DNA from: Diphasiastrum complanatum
Taxonomy: Eukaryota > Streptophyta > Lycopodiopsida > Lycopodiales > Lycopodiaceae
Assembly: GCA_029204225.1 (NCBI GenBank)
Contig: MU832224.1
Coordinates: 1-64,000 of the forward strand
DNA: 64,000 nt
Direction: 5' to 3'
Position numbers and translations under genes: made by a program. Shown piece by piece: positions 1 to 11,240 of this stretch. How positions within the stretch are numbered: the first letter of the stretch is position 1; every line of letters begins with the position of its first letter. Below the pieces are notes generated by a model, which saw only the letters and a list, made by a program, of their open reading frames with translations, ran no database searches and was not told the origin of the DNA.

Positions 1-110
1 GTGGATTAGTTTTCCTGCTTTCTAGAGTGGATTAGATTTTTCTTTCTTGCTTGTGGATTAATGTGGGAATCAGCATTCAGGTAAAACTAAATAGGCTGGG
101 TTTGTGATGT
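1..110. repeat. Dispersed repeat, copy 1
   Basis: The stretch is built round repeated GTGGATTAG words. Read on the opposite strand, 43480-43585 carries the same order of words (GTGGATTAG, a CTTTCTTG word, GTGGATTA, then CATTCA-GTAAA-CTAAATAGGCT). It is therefore a family present at least twice in this window. I see no coding potential and cannot assign it to an element class. Confidence 0.6.
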
Positions 111-179
111 AATTCTTGCATATCCCCTTACAACCCTGTTCTTGATGTTCTTGGGTTTACAGATTAATCAGTTCAATAG

Positions 180-245
180 CCGTTCAATTATGGCTATATG
201 CCTTAACAACATCTTTCACGCTTTTCAATGATATTTATTCCTAGC
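180..245 (+). repeat. Single copy of the ~85-bp repeat found at 10850-11235
   Basis: The words TTCAATxATGGCTA, GCCTTAACA and CATCTTTCAC occur here in the same order and spacing as at 11127-11163. This looks like an isolated diverged unit of the tandem family near the FATB promoter. Confidence 0.5.
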
Positions 246-515
246 TAAAATTAAGAAATGCTTAGACCAAGTTTTTCTTTCTCATCAAATCCATTTGCAA
301 CGATTAAAACGTCTCCATTTGAATAATGTGGTCCAACTTCAATCACTGTAACTGTGACTGTTGCTACCAATGCGGGCCAAGATTTTGCTATATAATTTCT
401 CACAATATTCATAAAACTTTAGAAGATCAATTTCGGGAAAAAATTTCAAACAACTGTTGAATTGTGGTAGTTTTGTAATCGATGTAGATGGTTGCAAAAT
501 AAGACTATAATTTGA
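246..515. other. No recognisable feature
   Basis: AT-rich sequence with no convincing open frame on either strand. It may be the decayed 5' part of the rolling-circle element that becomes readable from 516. Confidence 0.4.
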
Positions 516-1235
516 GCTTTTATATCCATACTAAATAGAATACAACAATGCGAACACACTTTTTCTGACATAGATTTCTTAGACGAATTGTGTCATCGCG
601 AACCTCCATTCGATCACACGTTTCCACACCTATTTTATACAAACTTTGACAAAGCAAAGCACAATGATGATGCTTTGCAACAATCAACTGAAACAGACTA
701 CATCTCACAAGCAATTGACTCATTTCATATTTTTTTGTCAAAAGAATATAAAAATTCCAAGCGATTCCAAAATACAGCTAGCTTACCCACAATTATCAAA
801 GTCAAACATGTCATGTTGATTGAGTTATGCAAAAATCTAAACATCAATGATGGATTGGTCAACGGTGCCAAAGGATACTTCAAACGAAAACAACAATAAT
901 GACCGAAGACATTATCTGGATACAATTCTTCGACACAAATATAGGGGCCAAAACAAGATACGAAAACAATCATATTTACAACCAACAAATCGACAGAACA
1001 TGGACACCTATATGACGACTTATCAAAGAAATACAAATTGGAAACAATCATCACTACAAAACAATTTCCTATCAAACTAGCCGTAGCACAGACAATACAT
1101 CGTGTGCAAAGACTTACAATGGACAAACTCACATTCAATCCAAAAGGTATTAAAGCGCATGGTCTAACTTATACAACACTTTCAAGAATTAAGGACACTG
1201 ATAATATGTACTCCCTACAACCATTGCAAGCATAA
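516..1235 (+). pseudogene. PIF1-type helicase C-terminal half, rolling-circle (Helentron) transposon remnant
   Basis: The first open segment (516-899) reads through FPHLFYTN and the helicase pattern LPTIIKVKHVML...GLVNGAKG, typical of PIF1/RecD-like superfamily 1B helicases. The frame then shifts to +2 (893 to about 1010, containing IGAKTR and an internal TGA). It returns for 1038-1235, where AQTIHRVQRLTMD and GLTYTTLSRIK match the last conserved helicase motif around a Q-rich loop and the final Arg of an ALSR-like motif. The N-terminal Rep/HUH nuclease and Walker A part are not seen. Stops and at least two frameshifts show it is dead. The in-frame continuation into an endonuclease domain after one TAA (1233-1235) points to the Helentron/Helitron2 group rather than a cellular PIF1. 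Confidence 0.75.
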
Positions 1236-2006
1236 AACTTCATCATTGAAACAAAAGTGAAACAAGAAATGCAAAGACTACATCTCACAGTTGCTTGGAA
1301 CCACACTCTTCCCTACATTAACCATTATGTAAGCAAGCACCTCATTATACACTCTTTGAACACGATATATTTACAAAAATACCACAATGACCTAAAATCT
1401 ACCAACTACTTAATGAATTTCGATATACTTTGTTTACAAGAAACACATCAAAAACTAACAACCAGCTACTTTTCACACATATTTCAAAGCTACAATAACT
1501 TTTCATTTGCTGGAAATGCAATATTTTACAAGCCGACACAAATACTCCACAAAGTCACAACATTCAATACCAATGACATTGAAATAACACATGTGATATT
1601 CAACAAAGACACACGATTCCACATGCACATAATCGCTACGTACAAGCATCCAAACACAAACATCAAATCATTGCTGCAAATTCTCCACAACGTATTGCAA
1701 ACAATACCCACAAGTGCTCCTACGATAGTAATAGGTGACTTAAAGATTGATATTTTAAAGCACAACTCACCTGCACAATTACTTCATAATTTCATGGCCA
1801 ACCATGGACTACAAATACTTTTCAAAGAAGCAACAACTCTACACAACTCCCAACTCGACCACCTATGGACTAATTGCAACAACCATGAATGCCAATCTTG
1901 TTCGACTTATGCATATTGGTCTGATCACTCTCCAATATACTTCTACTACAAAATGAAAAGCCACCAAGCAACATGTGTTGCTCATGCATTAAGAACGTAT
2001 ATTTGA
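1236..2006 (+). pseudogene. EEP (AP-like) endonuclease domain fused downstream of the helicase
   Basis: This frame is the same as that of 1038-1235, separated only by the TAA at 1233-1235, and stays open for about 256 codons to the stop at 2004-2006. The order of motifs is that of exonuclease-endonuclease-phosphatase domains: FDILCLQETH (metal-binding Glu), AIFYK, IIATYKHP, IVIGDLKIDIL (usual GDFN-like motif, with Leu-Lys here), LDHLWTN and WSDHSPIYF (catalytic SDH). In Helentrons this domain lies after the helicase and is thought to derive from a LINE endonuclease (family knowledge). Joined through the stop, 1038-2006 gives the expected helicase-endonuclease order. A plain LINE ORF2 start is less likely because of the helicase directly in frame. 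Confidence 0.75.
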
Positions 2007-2283
2007 AGTCTATGTTGTAACTATAACTATCTTTGACAAAATATATAGAATCAAATATAGTGTAATAATAGTAAAACTAAATTTCAAGTATACGTTAAAA
2101 CTTCAACTTTGTTTCACATTTTCTAACATCTAACATCCTTTCATCTAATATAAAAATAATTTGCTGCTTTGAGCAACCAACTAACATAATAACCTTCTTG
2201 TGTCGCAAAATCAATCACAAACTCAATAATCTCACCTTTAATCCATCATGGATTATGTTCTCCAATACAATGTAATTATAATT
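2007..2283. other. AT-rich non-coding, possible 3' end of the rolling-circle element
   Basis: No open frame of note. A rolling-circle element should end within this stretch, but I could not identify a terminal hairpin with confidence. Confidence 0.35.
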
Positions 2284-3051
2284 TGTCCGGACGGTAGGAA
2301 ATTTCCCTCGGTGCGTGCACTAACGGTTAACAGTAGGCAAACATAAGAATGAAAGAAGAGCTAGATTGCACGGTGGTTATGGAAGCAAGAGCAGACAATC
2401 AAACAAAGCAATCAGAATTCAGACAAAAGGTTGAAAGCATGCAATACTGAACCAGACAATAATTTATTCAGATTAAGTATAATGAATACAAGTCAGATAA
2501 TGCTGGTAAGCACAAGACTATAGTGGATGAAACCACGTGCTCACAAAGCTAACTACAATTTGTAACAATTATGAGCTTATACTGACAATCCGTCTGAAAG
2601 AAAGAATTAATGCACGAAGGCATCTACAATGTCTGTCTCTGATAAGTTGGCGTCTCAACGTCAATGTGCGCTTGAGCGTATGAATAATCAACTTAGATGA
2701 TCTGGTTCTTCCTAACTTCTGAATATATTGCAATAGTTATATAGTTTATATTTGCTGATGAGCGGTCAAAAGATGACGTGGAGCCGTTGTGCCGTTAGGA
2801 AGAAGATCGTGGCTGTTGTCATTGTCAAGTCAGTTGGGCGGTTGATAAGTGAGCACGAGGGTTCTCGATATGTCTAGCCCGATACGTAGTCCAAGGATGT
2901 TATGTTGTATAAACTCAATAGGTCGGCTAACCTTCACTTACTCATCTTCAGTAGTGGAGCTGCGCGACAATGCAAGTGAATATGCAGCATTATGAATGGA
3001 ACTAGATTAACATGGGATTTAGGAGGGTAGAGGAGATAAATCGAATACACA
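2284..3051 (-). mobile_element. Putative 3' LTR of copia element A
   Basis: On the minus strand the sequence begins TGTGTATTCG directly after a G-rich tract that follows the end of a copia pol frame, and reaches CCGTCCGGACA. This gives TG...CA ends and about 768 bp. No second copy of this LTR is seen in the window, so the far boundary is inferred from the end dinucleotide only. Confidence 0.45.
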
Positions 3052-3086
3052 CCCCCCCCTCCCCCCCCCCCCCCCCCCCCCCCCCC
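3052..3086 (-). repeat. Expanded poly-G polypurine tract (poly-C on + strand)
   Basis: The plus strand shows 8 C, one T, then 26 C. On the minus strand this is a G run exactly between the copia pol stop region (3086) and the presumed LTR start, where the polypurine tract should be. The length suggests slippage expansion of a normal GGGGGAG-like tract, or a sequencing length error. Confidence 0.6.
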
Positions 3087-4078
3087 TAATCTGACTCCAT
3101 GAATACTTTGATCTTTAGACTAAGCAATGCACAAAATTTGTTGTGTGTATCATTGCTCAATGTCTTGGTGAACACATCTGTAACCATGTCCTGCGTTTGA
3201 CAATGCGTTAAGCTGACCTCTCTATCAAGAATCTTGCCCTTGAGAAAGTGATATCGGATCTCAATGTGCTTACTCCTAGAGTGAAATCTAGGATTGGCCA
3301 ATAAGGCAATGGCACTCTGATTATCACAAAATATGATCATTTTTGGGGTGAGCTAATTCAGACTAATATTTGATAGTAGATTTCTCAACCAAAATGCTTC
3401 TTTGATAGATTGAGAAGCAGCAATATACTCTGCTTCTATAGATGAAAGAGCAATAGAGGTATGCTTATGACAGTTCCAAGAGATAGGACTGCCGTTGAAG
3501 AAGAACGTAAATCCAGATGTGGATTTACGAATATCTACATCTCCTCCCCAGCTTATATTGGAATATCCACTGAGCTGATGAAGATTGTTGTTATTGACTT
3601 CTCCATAGCAAATGCACTGGTTCGTTGTAGTTCTAATGTATCTCATGACTCTTATCAGAGCTTTCCAATGGGTAATGCCAGGATTGGCCATGAATTGGCC
3701 AAGTGAGCTAACTGTAGAGGCGATATCAAGTCTTGTACAGACCATTGCATATATTGGAGATCCAAGTATCGATCGATAAGGATACTCTCTCATCTGCTCC
3801 TCTTCATGCTTGGTCTGAGGACATTGGTCCTTCGACAATTGTGGCTTGGTTCCATCAGTGAGTGAGCTAATTTACAATTAATCAAATTATATTTGATAAG
3901 AACGTTGTGAAGATACCTTTGTTGAGTAATGTAGATCAGTCATCTTGCTCTGTCTCTGTGGATTTGAGTGAGCTTTGCCCAAATCGGTCATGTCGAATTT
4001 GGAAGACAACATATGTTTAGCATCCTTCACCAAATTGGTGTTGTGGCTAAAAAGCAACATATCATCAACGTACAAGGT
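3086..4078 (-). pseudogene. Ty1/copia pol 3' half (reverse transcriptase end and RNase H)
   Basis: Read on the minus strand: MYVDDMLLFSHN with the YVDD catalytic pair (about 4075-4040), then FDMTDLGKA. After a damaged stretch comes the conserved copia block CPQTKHEEEQMREYPYRSILGS (3838-3770), ISWGG...RKSTSGFTFF and SSIEAEYIAA of RNase H. After one frameshift near 3345 follow IIFCDNQSAIALLANP and RSKHIEIRYHFLK, ending ...FMESD. The element is cut off at about 4078, where gypsy sequence on the opposite strand starts. The block is closely similar to that of copia C (29801-30277), so both belong to one clade. Confidence 0.85.
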
Positions 4079-7000
4079 GATGATATATACAATCAGGTGA
4101 TCAAATGGAGTGATTTATCCAAAGAGGCTATAGCAATAGTGGATGAAGACATTCGGAACCATGTGGCGAATGTCAAAGAACCTCAACAGAAGACAACGAG
4201 CAAAGAAGCAGCAACAACCAACAACAATATACAAGGCAAGAAGAAAGTTGCTGAATCGCATGCTCAAGGGTCATCCGACCAAGCTTCGACATCAGCTTCA
4301 GGAATGTCAGAAGCAATGCACAAGATATCACTCGTGAATCATGCTAAGATCAACCTTTTGAAGGAAGAAACGAGTAAGGCACCAGTCTACGATGTGCCAG
4401 AAAACTTCAAGAGTTATACCTTGGACGACGTGGTGATCATGATGCTGAAAGCGCAACTGAAACCTGATACAAATCAGAAAAAAGAAAAACAAGTCTACGA
4501 GGGACTGGCTCACAGTCAACCGATGAATTTAGAAGAGTCAGACGAAGAAGACAAAATTGTTCATGTGGGTGAACAACTCACGCCCTCACAATTCACCAAG
4601 CTACAGAAGTTACTGATGGAGTATAAAGACTGCTTTGCATGGTCTTACAAAGATTTAAAAGGAATTCCATCATCTGTAGTCCAACACACCATGTCTTTGG
4701 TCGAAGGAGCAACGCCAAAGGTAAGCCGATACTATCGCTGCAACCCGAACTACACCGAGCTAATCAGGCAAGAGTTGCAGAAGTTGCTCGATGTCGATTT
4801 CATTTATGAAATCGAGCACACAGAATGGGTGTCACCCATAGTCATTGTTTCCAAGAAGAATGGCAAAATGTGAATTTGTGTCAATCTGAAGGCACTTAAT
4901 GCTGTGACGCGGAAGGATCACCTTCCCTTGCCGTTCACAAAAAGCGTCTTGGATCGAGGAGCTAGAGCGGAAGCCTACAGTTTTTTGGATGGCTTCAGTG
5001 GCTACAACCAAGTGAAGATTGCACCGGAGGATCAACACAAGACTACATTTGCTACTAAATGGAGAACATATTGTTGAAAATTGTCACTTCTCACTTGACA
5101 TTGGTTCATGTAAATATTGATCAAACATTAGAATATGTTGATGATCTGATTTCACACATGTGGAGCCTGTTCCCACGTGTGAAAGGATGTACTTTTCATG
5201 TTTGTATATATCCAAATTGATTTTGTATCATTCTAGTTAGTGTGAACATGAAATGACTAGTTTTTAGTCAAGTTGACTAGTCACCTACAAATTAGCTTTT
5301 CCTTGCATGTGCATGAGTAAATGCTCCCACATGGCAAGTGGATGTTCACACATGTGTATAGAGTACTAGAGGATAAGAGTTGACCATTTTCCTTAGATCC
5401 TATTTTGTAGAAAATATTCCTATATTCTAGGAGACTAGCTTTTTGGATTTTAGTCATATTCTAGAAGGTCAACTATTGGATAAGGATCAAGGATGGATCA
5501 AATGGATAGATCTGAGGTATGTGGCACTCTTCACACGTGTGAAGGCCTGCTGGACTGTACCAGACTCATGGATGTACTTGATCCATAGAAGGATCATCAT
5601 TTTGCTAAGAAGATTGATGAGACTTTTGCACTCTACACTTTTGTGAGATTTCTAGTCATTTGTTTTGTGATTTTTATGTATGATTGCTATCTAGTATCAT
5701 TGTACTTGTTGTTTCAGGTGGAGGCCGTACAGTGGACAGTACTCCACACGTGTGAGGCCGCTCTCACTAAAAAATGATGTGTTGATCCATTGCTCTTGCT
5801 TAAATCCAAGTGTAGTGAATCTAGATCAAGATCTAATGTGTAGAACTTGATAGAATCATTGATTAAGCAACCAATAACTCTCTATGATTGTAAAGTACAA
5901 TCATTATTGTCCTAAAAACTGTAAAATTTATCACATATGCCTACAAGGTCATGTCATTCGGTCTTTGTAATGCCCCTAGCTCTTTACAGCGCGTCATGCA
6001 GAAGGCATTCAAAGACTATTTACAAAAGTTCCTAGAGATCTTCCTCGATGATCTTTGCATGCACGGATTTAATGATGAGCACTTATCTCAACTAGAGAAA
6101 GTGCTTATACAATGTTGCATATTTCAAATATCATTAAACCCAAAGAAATGCCAATTTTGGGTCACACATGGTCTTATCCTGGGCCATATTGTATCTAGAC
6201 ATGGGATCACCACTGATTTGTCTAAGATACGTATTATCATGGATCTTCCACCCCCTGGAACAATTCGTGGAGTTTATGTATTTATGGGGCATGCCAATTA
6301 CTACCAAATCTTCATTCTATTCTTTGCGGATTTGGCCCTCTGCACCAATCTTACGGCCTCCCAATTGGACAATCGAGTTTCATGTGCATACCAACGCATC
6401 AAAGTATGCTATAGGAGAAGTTTTGACCCAACCAGGCAAGTACAAGAAAGACTTTCCTATTCGCTTCACCAATCGACAACTCAACGATGCTGAAATCAAC
6501 TATTCAACGATTGAGTGAGAAGCCTTGGCAATGATATTTGTGGTTAAGAAGTTTCGCCATTATCTTATGGCAACTTATTTTGCATTCTACACTGATCATC
6601 AACCTTTGCTCTACCTAGTCAACAAAACCTGCAACACAGGGAGAATCACCAGATGGTTACTCTTGTTGCAGTAATTTTTGAATAGTGGTACGCAAAGGCA
6701 AGCAACATTATATGGTTAATGTATCATGAATCAAATCGACACAGAAGAATCCTCAGCCTGATGATGAGTTACCAGATGCTGCTTTATTTTACGTGGATGT
6801 TGTGCCAGATTGGGCCGCAGACATAGTTGAGTATTTGATGAACGGTCAACCTGATCGGTCACTATCCAAGGCGCAATAGCAGAAACTTGTACTTAAAGCT
6901 CGTCCATATCAGCTGATTGCCGGCCAACTGTATCGAAGAGGGGTGGACAATATCATTCGTCATTGTATCCTACCCCATGAGACAAGTCAGATCATGTCCC

Positions 7001-7567
7001 TCTCGCATGAAGCAATGGGAGGTGGACACTTTGCAGCGGATGTAACAGTACGCAAGATCCTACAATCTGGCTGCTAGTGGCCAACAATGCACAAGAATAC
7101 TGAGGCATATATCAAGCAATGTGATGTATGTCAGAGGGCACACAGACCAACAAAGGTGAACAATGAGCCGTTACATCCTGTATTGGCTCAAGCTCCATTT
7201 GAGAAATGGAGACTTGATTACATCGACCCTATTCACCCAATCGCTCACAGTACCCAAGCCCGATATATTATCGTGGCTACATATTATCTCACAAAGTGGG
7301 TTGAAGCCAAAGCAGTGCACGTAGCAGATGCTAGGTCCACCAAGAAGTTCCTTTACAAAAATATCATTGTACGCTTCGGATGCCCAGTGGAGATAGTCAA
7401 CGATCGAGGAACTCACTTTGTCAACGAGACCATCAAGGTCTTATTAGAAGAGTTCTTTGTGATCCATCGTTTTAGCATGCCTTACTACCCAAGAGGCAAT
7501 GGCCAAGCCGAATCTTCTAATAAGATTATGTGGCATTTTGACAAAGATAGTAGAAGCAAGTAGATCA
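4079..7567 (+). pseudogene. Ty3/gypsy pol remnant, interrupted by a solo LTR
   Basis: From about 4079 the + strand reads gag-pol linker and the start of reverse transcriptase: CFAWSYKDLKGIP, then EWVSPIVIVSKKNGKM and, after a TGA at 4871-4873 (CGA in relatives), VNLKALNAVTRKDHLP and FLDGFSGYNQVKIAPEDQ (to 5071). After the inserted LTR the frame resumes with VMSFGLCNAPSSLQRVMQKAF, FLEIFLDDL (catalytic DD), LNPKKCQFWV and LGHIVSRHGI. RNase H follows with a frameshift near 6330 (AIGEVLTQPG, FTNRQLNDAEINYSTIE). Integrase (7087-7563) has the CDVCQRAHRP finger half, a DYIDP core start and VNDRGTHFVNE. It ends at 7567, where another LTR abuts. The style is that of the non-chromodomain Tat/Athila-like gypsy branch (inference). 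Confidence 0.85.
5067..5938 (+). mobile_element. Solo LTR (862 bp) with CATAT target duplication
   Basis: The insert at 5072-5933 starts TGTTGAAAATTG and ends AAAATTTATCA. It is flanked by CATAT on both sides (5067-5071 and 5934-5938), and it splits the gypsy reverse transcriptase between the codons for ...WRTY and the following MSFGLCNAP block. Two CACACGTGTG palindromes lie inside (5532-5541, 5745-5754). There is no internal coding part, so this is a solo LTR left by LTR-LTR recombination. Confidence 0.85.
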
Positions 7568-8170
7568 TGTGAAAGATTTCAGATCATTATGATCCAATCT
7601 ACTTGAATGATCTTTGGTTAGAAAGAGAAATACACTACCAATCTCACCAATGTAGAAAAATCAGCATCTACACACAAAATGAAATGCAAACACTAATAGA
7701 ACTTGATCAAACTTCAATGAAATGAAAAAGTACTGTTGTTGTCCGTACAAAACCAGCAAGCTACTGTATTTCACGCGTGTGGATCCAAAAATAGCAAATA
7801 TAGATCATTCTACACATAGAATTGCAAGCAATCACCAAGATAGTGCACCAATGGGGTAGAACCCAAGAGAACCATGTATAAGCATGAAATGAGATAGAGA
7901 AGAGAGAAGATAGCTCTCTCCACGAGTTACATCCTTTTATAGCAGGTCCAAGCCCTATTTGGCCACTTGGCTTTCCCACCAAAATGCTAACCCTACTAAT
8001 TTTGGGTCTAGATTCAATGTACCCAACTATTCAAATTTGAATCTACTCAAACTCGCATTCTAACTTTTCCACACTTTCAAAAAGTGTCTATTCAAATGAA
8101 ATTTAGACTAATGAACTTTGAAAAGTCAATCTCTAATTCTAAAACAAGTTTTGGCCTCAATATGCCAAAT
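7568..8170 (-). mobile_element. LTR of a copia-like element, minus orientation
   Basis: On the minus strand the block ends CTTTCACA at 7568, where it abuts the broken gypsy integrase. It contains a TATA-like CTATAAAAGG near 7940 that would be the LTR promoter. The part 7925-8115 is strongly similar, on the opposite strand, to 32560-32750, so the family has two copies here. The upstream limit is approximate. Confidence 0.55.
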
Positions 8171-8330
8171 ATGAAAATAAAGCAAAATGTGATGAAACTA
8201 AGGGAGATTGCAGCATCGTCGACTTCGGGTCTTGCCTCTAGACCTGTAATAATGTCATACAACTCCTTTGCCATTAGCATAGTTCTGTTCATGCTCATCG
8301 TTCTCCACATGAATTTGGGTGTGCTACCTT
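8171..8330 (-). pseudogene. Copia gag N-terminal fragment
   Basis: Minus-strand frame containing FMWRTMSMNRTMLMAKEL followed by YDIITGLEARP. This is the usual start of copia gag (Trp, then a helix ending in LW-D-V/I-G). It runs straight into LTR-family sequence at about 8190, so gag is truncated. Confidence 0.5.
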
Positions 8331-8525
8331 TGATGGATGCAAGGATGTCATTGATGCTTTGTGACTTTGGACCTTCATCTTGACTAGGTCATTTTACAAG
8401 CGGATGATACTAATTCTTTTAACTTTGTATCTTGATGAGATATTTTTTAAGAACAACATGGTGTACAAGATCCTCTTGCCAAATTTTTTCCTTTTGTTTG
8501 TTTCTTTTACCCTCAAAAGTCCCCT
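8331..8525. other. Short non-coding spacer
   Basis: No recognisable coding or repeat structure; it lies between the gag fragment and the LTR that starts at 8526. Confidence 0.3.
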
Positions 8526-9169
8526 TGTGAAATTGTAAAAGCCATCTATCTTGAGGTTTGGGGGTCCTCTTTCAAAACCACTCATTGTACACTTGTAAAT
8601 AAGTGATTAGGCCAATTTTGAAAGTGGATTAGCTTGTGATAGTGTAGGCTAGTGACACTTGGCTTGATGCTAGATGATTAGTGACATAGCACCTCTTGAT
8701 CTCAGATGTCAATCTGGGCCAATCATAGTGTGAGGTGCACCAAAATGGTCCAATCATTGTAAGAGGTGGCATGTAGGAGGTCCAATCACTGTAAAAGGAA
8801 GATTTTTAGAGGTCCAATCATTTTGCTTCATTTCCATGCTCTTGGATCTCGAGCTACTATGAGTGGGAGTGAGGGTTTTTCTGTAGCAAGATTGAGAGAT
8901 ATCAAGCTTTTTACATTCTTTCTCTACTCGAGAGCTCCATGTTGCATTCTCTCTCTACCCGAGATCAAGCTTAGTTTTTTTTCATGGAAAGTGTCCTTTC
9001 ATTATGTGTGATGAATAATTGATGGTTGATGCATGTGTAGAGTGCTCTTGCCTTAGATTTTTGACCTAGTATGCTTGTATCTCAATGTAGATTGATCTAT
9101 GTGCAATCACACACATCTTAGGAGATCATTTACATTGTTTGAGAAGTTCTCACGTGTGAAAAGTACACA
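8526..9169 (+). mobile_element. LTR of the CCAAT-array family, copy A, with primer-binding site
   Basis: The block runs TGTGAAATTG...AAGTACACA and is similar along its whole length to the solo LTR at 44825-45502. It is followed at 9170 by TGGTATCATAAGG, a slightly altered tRNA-iMet primer-binding site, so this is a 5' LTR. CCAATCA occurs at 8719, 8750, 8782 and 8814, a spacing of 31-32 bp. The internal region of the element is missing. Confidence 0.8.
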
Positions 9170-9170
9170 T

Positions 9171-9577
9171 GGTATCATAAGGACATGCTCTAGAATGATT
9201 AGACCCCATTTATTGCCATTCTACATCATGATTGGACCCCTAGATTTGCACCTCTCATCATGATTGGACCTCATGATTTCCACCTCAACATGATTGGCCC
9301 ACATGTAATGCACCTCTTAAGGTGATTGGCCTTGTAATCTATGCCTCTAAATGTGATTGGGCCAAATAGATGCATTACAATCCTAACATCATGTGACAAA
9401 TGTCACTATCTCACTAGATCTCAAGTTTGAGGCCTATTGACTATTCAAACCCAACATAAATGAACTAAAATTACTAGGCCTATCCTTCACACGTGGGAAC
9501 ATGCTCCACACATGTAATATTTACATATGTACATGAAATTATAAACTAATCAAGTTAGATTTTGCAAAATCTTCACA
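9171..9577 (-). mobile_element. LTR of the CCAAT-array family, inverted copy
   Basis: On the minus strand the block starts TGTGAAGATTTTGC at 9577, directly after a polypurine GAGGAG (9578-9583). It shares the segment TGTGGAGCATGTTCCCACGT with the LTRs at 5072 and 41382. It carries six CCAAT or near-CCAAT boxes; on the + strand the TGATT words start at 9196, 9229, 9261, 9291, 9323 and 9354. Its 3' end is lost where it meets the primer-binding site of copy A. Confidence 0.7.
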
Positions 9578-9583
9578 CTCCTC

Positions 9584-10849
9584 ATTTAAATTTAGCTTGA
9601 TTACTATGCTAGTTTATAATTAGGTAGCTAAGAATAGCTTCTCAAGTAGATCCTTTGGCATGAGCTTGATGAGAAAACCAGCCAATAAGTTTGAAATTAC
9701 AGCAAGGTCACCATATCCAAGACAAGGCTTCCTTGATTGAAAGCCATCTCCAAGCATCAAGAAGAGCTTTCCCCCATTTGAGCACTTTTGCCATTGATTT
9801 CTTCCATCTTTGAAGAGCATGATTGATCCAAAAGCTCCTCCTCCTTGAAAATAGCTGCAACTCCATAAGAAAATCAAGAGTCCTTCTTGACTCAAAGGGA
9901 TCACAAAGATTCATCATTGTGCCCCTCTTGCAACTGGTTGGATGCAATCATAAAATTGTGCAGTAGGTTCAAGATTTGGCATCGTCCTAGCAACACAGCT
10001 TCTCACTTTAATTGCTAATCAAAAGATAACATTTTTGGAGCTTGTATAAAGATCTATAACAAGCATAAAAAAAACTGCAGAGTGTTAAAAAGTCAGAGTG
10101 ATGTTGTTTCCAAACAAATGGTTAGCTATCCATTCCCTACATCTAACAACAATACATAAAAGTTGAAATTTATGCAATGCAATTGTAGGGAGAGTGTATT
10201 GGATATTCTCAAATGCTATCTAAATTCTTATGAAGAAGTATTGTTGGAGAAGTCCCAAGAAGAACCAATTAAGTCTATTAACCAAATTGTTGATTTTAAA
10301 TGTAATTGGCCAATTTTCCAAAGAGTATTAAAGTAAACGTAAGAATCTAGTTTTTCAGAGCAAATTTCGATAAGAACTTGAAGCAAATTGAAAGTTGGAA
10401 AATGATGAATTAGCCACTTTGAAAAGGAGGAGTGAAGCAACCACTTGAGAAAAGGAAGTATAATATCGAGAAGGCCTTGGGAGCCTCAAGCACGCCAACC
10501 CTCCACCAACCAAGGTGATGAGGCTTTTAAAGAAAACAATCATAACATGTACGCAAATGATTTGTTTGGAAGATTATTCTAGAATAGCATTAAATGTTGC
10601 AACATTTGAGATGCCTTGGGAAATTTGGAGTTGACTCCATGTTTACGTGAAGAACACGTAGATTGTAATACATTGAAGGATAGATTATGAAATTTGAAAG
10701 TGACCTCACCTAATTTTTTTAGCATATCATAAATTCTCAAGTCCATATTTTCTTTCACAAGGACTTATGCTCACGAAAGGTTTGTAAAGAAAGTTGAGAA
10801 GAGAGAACATGACCTATAACGCTGTGTGAGTTAAAAAGGGTCTCGCTCG
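9584..10849. other. No supported gene
   Basis: Minus-strand open frames at 9620-9947 (for example one with LDFLMELQLFSRRRSFW) look faintly like decayed retroelement coding, but no family motif can be defended. The rest is AT-rich without structure I can name. Confidence 0.35.
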
Positions 10850-11235
10850 CTATCATTTGCACTTGGGAAAAGTATTTTTAGTGACCTTTACAATCGGCTC
10901 AACTACCGCTTTCAATCATGTCTCGTCCTTATGTCATCCCTTTACACTTGAGAAAGGTCCTTTTAGTGACACTTACGCCCAATTCCACGACTATTCAATC
11001 ATGGCTCAGCCTAATGGTCTTATCATAATTTTACAAACAACCAAGTCACGATTTGGCCTAGCACCATCTTTCACACTGGAGAAACGTACATCGTCACAAT
11101 TTTATAGTACACCCAGTTCAAAAGACGTTCAATCATGGCTAGGCCTTAACACCATCTTTCACACTCGAAACATCTTTTTCAGTGACATTTACTCCCAGTT
11201 TAATGCTCCTTCCATCATGGTTAACAGGCTTACAA
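10850..11235 (+). repeat. Degenerate tandem repeat, ~82-85 bp unit (one unit expanded)
   Basis: Recurring order of words: TTTACACTTGAGAAAGG or variants, TTAGTGAC, TTACxCCCA, then TTCAATCATGGCT and GCCTTA. The CAATCATG or CATCATGG anchor occurs near 10913, 10995, 11130 and 11213. A further diverged unit lies far away at 180-245. Confidence 0.6.
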
Positions 11236-11240
11236 AAATT

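Noticed and set aside
10850-11235. CRISPR-like array
   Set aside because: Units are ~85 bp, diverged and without unique spacers, in a plant nuclear genome.
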